64,000 bases of DNA, taken from assembly GCF_014648255.1 (NCBI RefSeq), contig NZ_BMQT01000015.1, forward strand, positions 1 to 64,000, written 5' to 3'. The DNA is from Nocardioides albus. GTDB lineage: Bacteria > Actinomycetota > Actinomycetes > Propionibacteriales > Nocardioidaceae. The translations under genes were made by a program, and so were the position numbers. The notes under the pieces are model-generated. The model was not told where the DNA came from. It saw only the letters and a program-made list of their open reading frames with translations, and made no database searches. Shown here one piece after another: positions 60,841-64,000 of this stretch (positions within the stretch are counted from its first letter, which is position 1; every line of letters begins with the position of its first letter).

Positions 60841-62097
60841 ATGATCCACCGCGTAGCGATGGTCAGTCTGCACACCTCCCCTCTCGACCAGCCCGGCACC
60901 GGCGACGCCGGCGGCATGAACGTCTACGTGCTCGAGCTCTCCCGGCGGCTGGCCACCCAGGGCATCGCGGTCGACATCTTCACGCGCGCGACCTCGTCGC
61001 GCCTGCCGCAGGTCGTGGAGGCGTACGACGGGGTCGCTGTCCACCACGTCCACGCCGGTCCTTTCGAGGGGCTGGCCAAGGGTGACCTTCCCGGGCAGCT
61101 GTGCACGTTCGCGCGCGAGGTGCTTCGCGCCGAGGCGTCCAACCCGCCCGGATACTTCGACGCCGTGCACTCCCACTACTGGCTCTCCGGCCAGGTGGGG
61201 GCGCTCTCCCGCGACCGTTGGGGCGTCCCGCTGGTCCACTCGATGCACACCATGGCCAAGGTCAAGAACGAGGCGCTCGCCGAGGGCGACAGCCCCGAGC
61301 CCGAGGCCCGGGTGATCGGGGAGGAGCAGGTCGTCGACGCCGCCGACATGTTGATCGCCAACACCGACCTCGAGGCCAAGCAGCTGATCAACATGTACGA
61401 CGCGGAGCCAGGTCGTGTCGCCGTCGTCCACCCCGGCGTCGACCTGCGGGTCTTCCGGCCGCGCGGGCGGGCCGCGGCGCGTGTCGCGCTCGGGCTGCCC
61501 GCCCGGGCTCATGTCCTCCTCTTCGCCGGTCGCATCCAGCCGCTCAAGGCGCCCGATGTGCTGTTGCGGGCGACCGCCGTCATGCTTGCCCGCGACCCCT
61601 CGCTTCGCCGGTCGCTGGTGGTGCCGATCGTCGGCGGGCCCTCGGGCTCAGGTCTCGAGCACCCGACCGGCCTGGCTGACCTGGCAGCCGAGCTGGGCAT
61701 CTCCGACGTGGTCAGGTTCGTCCCGCCGGTGCGCCAGGACGAGCTCGCGCTGTGGTACTCCGCCGCGTCCGTCGTCGCCGTCCCCTCCTACAACGAGTCG
61801 TTCGGCCTGGTCGCGGTCGAGGCCCAAGCCTGCGGCACCCCCGTCGTCGCCGCCGCCGTCGGTGGCCTGACCACCGCGGTGCGCCACGACCGCAGCGGTC
61901 TCCTGGTCGACGGACACGACCCGGCCCGGTGGGCCGACGCGCTCACCAACGCCGTCTCGTCCCACACGCGCTGGTCGGCGCTGGCCGACGGCGCCCGCGA
62001 ACACGCCCAGGACTTCTCCTGGGATCTCACCGCACGCAATACGCTCGAGGTCTACGAAGAGGCCAAGATGCTGATGCGTGAGGAGCTGATGGCATGA
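60841..62097 (+). CDS. mshA: D-inositol-3-phosphate glycosyltransferase MshA
   Basis: A 418-residue GT4 protein: VSLHTSPLDQPGTGDAGGMNVYVLELSRRLA at the start, HSHYWLSGQVG, and E-x7-E in SYNESFGLVAVEAQACGTPVV. It joins GlcNAc from UDP-GlcNAc to inositol-3-phosphate, the first step of mycothiol synthesis. AAGGAGC lies seven bases before ATG 60841. The next gene overlaps by four bases. Confidence 0.95.
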   Translation: MIHRVAMVSLHTSPLDQPGTGDAGGMNVYVLELSRRLATQGIAVDIFTRATSSRLPQVVEAYDGVAVHHVHAGPFEGLAKGDLPGQLCTFAREVLRAEASNPPGYFDAVHSHYWLSGQVGALSRDRWGVPLVHSMHTMAKVKNEALAEGDSPEPEARVIGEEQVVDAADMLIANTDLEAKQLINMYDAEPGRVAVVHPGVDLRVFRPRGRAAARVALGLPARAHVLLFAGRIQPLKAPDVLLRATAVMLARDPSLRRSLVVPIVGGPSGSGLEHPTGLADLAAELGISDVVRFVPPVRQDELALWYSAASVVAVPSYNESFGLVAVEAQACGTPVVAAAVGGLTTAVRHDRSGLLVDGHDPARWADALTNAVSSHTRWSALADGAREHAQDFSWDLTARNTLEVYEEAKMLMREELMA

Positions 62098-62630
62098 GTG
62101 ATGGTGCGCGGAGCGAGCTGGAAGAGGTCGTACGCGGCTGGCTGAAGTCCAACGACCTCGGCTGGGACGAGACCTCCCAGCCCGGTGGCGAGCTGGTCTT
62201 CTCGTTCTCTCTGCCGGGCGAGCGCAAGCTTCAGACGCCGGTCCGGCTCGACCTCGGGCAGCACGCGTTGGGTGTGCACGCCTTCGTCTGCCGCCGTCCC
62301 GACGAGAACTTCGAGACCGTCTACCGCTGGCTGCTCGAGCGCAACCTGCGGCTCTACGGGGTCGCCTTCGGGATCGATCGCCTCGGCGACATCTATCTCG
62401 ACGGCCGGCTCCCGCTGGCGATGGTGGATCCCGACGAGCTCGACCGGCTCCTCGGCTCGGTCCTGACCTACGCCGACGAGTCCTTCAACACGATCCTCGA
62501 GCTGGGTTTCGCGACCTCGATCCGCAAGGAGTGGGAGTGGCGCAAGCTGCGAGGCGAGTCGACGGCGAACCTGGAAGCCTTCCGAGGCTGGCTAGAATCC
62601 GCCGAGACGTCAGTTTCTGACGCCGAGTAG
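62094..62630 (+). CDS. YbjN-domain protein downstream of mshA
   Basis: A 178-residue protein with the YbjN/type III chaperone-like fold (LVFSFSLPGERKLQTPVRLDL ... ENFETVYRWLLERNLRLYGVAFGID ... GDIYLDGRLPL). It follows mshA directly, as in mycobacteria (Rv0486-Rv0487, from memory). Function is not known. The last ~8 residues (ETSVSDAE) and the TAG stop are coded by the start of an intergenic repeat array, so the C-terminus seems to have been reshaped by repeat insertion. Confidence 0.85.
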   Translation: MSDGARSELEEVVRGWLKSNDLGWDETSQPGGELVFSFSLPGERKLQTPVRLDLGQHALGVHAFVCRRPDENFETVYRWLLERNLRLYGVAFGIDRLGDIYLDGRLPLAMVDPDELDRLLGSVLTYADESFNTILELGFATSIRKEWEWRKLRGESTANLEAFRGWLESAETSVSDAE

Positions 62631-62667
62631 TCAGTTTCTGACGCCGAGAAGTCAGAAACTGACCGCG
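62609..62667. repeat. GCCGAGACGTCA-type repeat array, locus 4
   Basis: GCCGAGACGTCAGTTTCTGA, GCCGAGTAGTCAGTTTCTGA and GCCGAGAAGTCAGAAACTGA in tandem, about 21 bases per unit. The first unit contains the end of the YbjN gene. The central AGTCAGTTTCTGAC... and AGTCAGAAACTGAC parts are mutually inverted. Confidence 0.85.
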
Positions 62668-62678
62668 TCCGGTTCGGA

Positions 62679-63581
62679 TCAGCGGGGCCGGCGGCGAGTG
62701 ATCAGCACACCCGCGATGCACATCGCGCCACCGACGAAGGCGAGTGCCGGGGGCACCTCGTCGAGGACCAGCCAGGCCATCAGCGCGGTGATGAACGGCA
62801 CCAGGAACGTCGACTGCGCGAACTTGCCTGCATCGGAGTGGGATAGCGCATAGGCCCAGGTCACGAACGCCAGCGCGCTCGGGAAGAGGCCGAGGTAGAC
62901 GATCCAGCCGAGGTTGCCGACGCTGATGTCGGGGAGCGTGGTGGCCAGCTCGAACGACCAGGGCAGGCAGATGACGAGGCCGGCGACGGCGTACCAGAAC
63001 GTCAGCAGCAGTGCGCTCATCGACGGCAGCAGCTTCTTCTGGGTGAGGACACCGACCGCGAAGGTGAGCGCAGCGACGACCGAGAGGGCGACGCCGATCC
63101 AGTCGCCGGTGTCACCGTTGGCCGAGGCGCGGCCGATGACGACGACGCCCGCGAAGCCGACACCGGTGCCGATCAGGATCCACTTGTGGATCGTCTCCTT
63201 GAGCACGAGGCCTGCCAGCAGCGCCACCACGATCGGGCCGACCTGCACGATCAGCGCTGCCGTAGCCGCGTCGATGCGCCGCTCGGACTCGTTGAGCGCC
63301 AGGTTGTAGACACCCAGCCAGGACGCCCCGCCCAGCGCGATCAGCGGCCACTCCTTCCGGGTCGGCAGCCGGAACCCGCCCTTCAGCGCGAGATAGACAC
63401 CGAGCGCGGCGACCATCACCAGCAGCCGACCCAGCGACAGGCTCCCCGGCGGGACGGTGTCGCCCAGGTGCCGGATCCCGACGAACGCCGAGGCCCACAG
63501 CACCAGCGTGATCCCGCACGCGACCAGTGGCTTCCAGATCGGCGTGGTCTCGGCTGGTGCGGGGTTAATCGTCGTCGTCAC
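62679..63581 (-). CDS. EamA-family (DMT) transporter
   Basis: A 300-residue protein from GTG 63581 with ten membrane helices as two five-helix EamA repeats (LVLWASAFVGIRHL ... and LSVVAALTFAVGVLTQKKL ...). It ends with the RRRPR positive tail. The family exports amino acids or metabolites. It is related to YdcZ/RhaT-type carriers but the substrate is unknown. Confidence 0.88.
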   Translation of the reverse strand: MTTTINPAPAETTPIWKPLVACGITLVLWASAFVGIRHLGDTVPPGSLSLGRLLVMVAALGVYLALKGGFRLPTRKEWPLIALGGASWLGVYNLALNESERRIDAATAALIVQVGPIVVALLAGLVLKETIHKWILIGTGVGFAGVVVIGRASANGDTGDWIGVALSVVAALTFAVGVLTQKKLLPSMSALLLTFWYAVAGLVICLPWSFELATTLPDISVGNLGWIVYLGLFPSALAFVTWAYALSHSDAGKFAQSTFLVPFITALMAWLVLDEVPPALAFVGGAMCIAGVLITRRRPR

Positions 63582-63658
63582 GATAAAAGGGTAAAGATCC
63601 GTACGCCTTCGGGCGAGCGGATAACGGCCAAGCATCTTCGACATCCCGCCAACTCGAC

Positions 63659-63779
63659 CCCGCCGAGACGTCACTCGCGTCGGCCGAGACGTCACTGGCG
63701 TCGGCCGAGTGGTCACATTGCTGCCAACTCGGCCGACGGGAGCGACGCTTCGGGCGACGGGAGTGACGCTTCGGCTGAG
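63659..63779. repeat. GCCGAGACGTCA-type repeat array, locus 5
   Basis: Two units GCCGAGACGTCAC[T/C]..GCGTCG, a diverged unit GGCCGAGTGGTCAC, and inverted units GGGAGCGACGCTTCGGGC and GGGAGTGACGCTTCGGC. It fills the space between the EamA transporter promoter and the AraC gene end. Confidence 0.8.
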
Positions 63780-63781
63780 GG

Positions 63782-64000
63782 TCAGCCGCGGAAGGTGCGT
63801 CGGTACGCGGTCGGGGTGATGCCGAGGGCGGCGTGGAAGTGGAGGCGGAGGGACTGGGCGGTGTTGAGGCCGCAGCGGGCGGCGATCTGCTCGACGCTGA
63901 GGTCGGTGGTCTCCAGCAGGGTGCGGGCGAGCTCGATGCGTTGGCGTTGCAGCCAGCGGCCGGGGGAGTCGCCGGTCTCGTCGCGGAAGCGCCGGGTGAA
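63782..64000 (-). CDS. AraC-family regulator, C-terminal DNA-binding part (cut by window end)
   Basis: The last 72 residues and the stop are in the window. They show the second helix-turn-helix of the AraC domain: FTRRFRDETGDSPGRWLQRQRIELARTLLETTDLSVEQIAARCG, then LRLHFHAALGITPTAYRRTF. The spacing is that of GlxA/FtrA-type AraC regulators. The N-terminal ligand-binding domain lies beyond the window. Confidence 0.9.
   Translation of the reverse strand, partial: FTRRFRDETGDSPGRWLQRQRIELARTLLETTDLSVEQIAARCGLNTAQSLRLHFHAALGITPTAYRRTFRG

Overview
The window is high-GC actinobacterial DNA. Mycothiol genes (mshA, mshD), a GlnR-type regulator, WXG100/ESX-type proteins, an HbhA-like protein, GTG starts and many 1-4 base start/stop overlaps fit a member of the Propionibacteriales, probably Nocardioides or a close relative (inferred from gene content, not from a marker gene). 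No rRNA, tRNA or CRISPR array was seen.

Layout. 0-0.2 kb: right end of an IS481-type element, cut by the window edge. 0.2-5.3 kb: a large coiled-coil protein, a DsrE-like protein, a nitrobindin-like protein, a Fur-family regulator and YgfZ. 5.3-12.9 kb: an ESX-type polymorphic toxin island. It holds two small WXG100-like genes on the plus strand. On the minus strand it has, in order, an ADP-ribosylglycohydrolase, a WXG100-like protein, a ~1140-residue toxin with both an ADP-ribosyltransferase (ART) and a papain-like Tox-PL domain, and two paralogues that end in ART-like domains. 12.9-18.7 kb: mshD, glnR, a MoaD-like protein, a MerR regulator, then a sulfur-transfer group (membrane thioredoxin, cysteine-type leader peptide with attenuator, DUF4395, rhodanese, SseC-like) and a BKACE enzyme. 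This order resembles the M. tuberculosis block around Rv0813c-Rv0819 (from memory), with the toxin island lying inside it. 18.8-23.6 kb: cysC, cysN, cysD, and a hipBA pair whose kinase is truncated.

23.7-28.9 kb: sugar-nucleotide genes (UDP-glucose dehydrogenase, a cupin, rmlA, rmlB, fused rmlC-rmlD). 29-33.9 kb: TSUP exporter, asparaginase, an XRE regulator with an HbhA-like protein, galE and a RibD-like reductase. 34-39.9 kb: an ABC sugar importer without its own ATPase, then single metabolic genes. 40.2-43.9 kb: icmF (fused acyl-CoA mutase) and a MarR regulator. 44.9-48.1 kb: ectoine/hydroxyectoine operon in which ectA and ectB share one uninterrupted frame. 48.2-53.9 kb: a cellobiose-type operon cebE-cebF-cebG-bglC-cebR with two CebR-like operators. 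54-64 kb: a sugar-phosphate aldolase and SIS protein, typA, an M4 protease with a C-terminal emfourin-like domain, a racemase homologue lacking one catalytic Cys, an SDR, mshA, a YbjN protein, an EamA transporter and a cut AraC regulator.

Two families of short non-coding palindromic repeats recur between genes. One is built on GCCGAGACGTCA (five loci). The other is a long hairpin around GTGTCGAGACCAACACAG (two copies in opposite orientation). The strongest candidate for an undescribed system is the ESX-linked ART/Tox-PL cassette with a catalytically intact ADP-ribosylglycohydrolase as a possible immunity or reversal enzyme.
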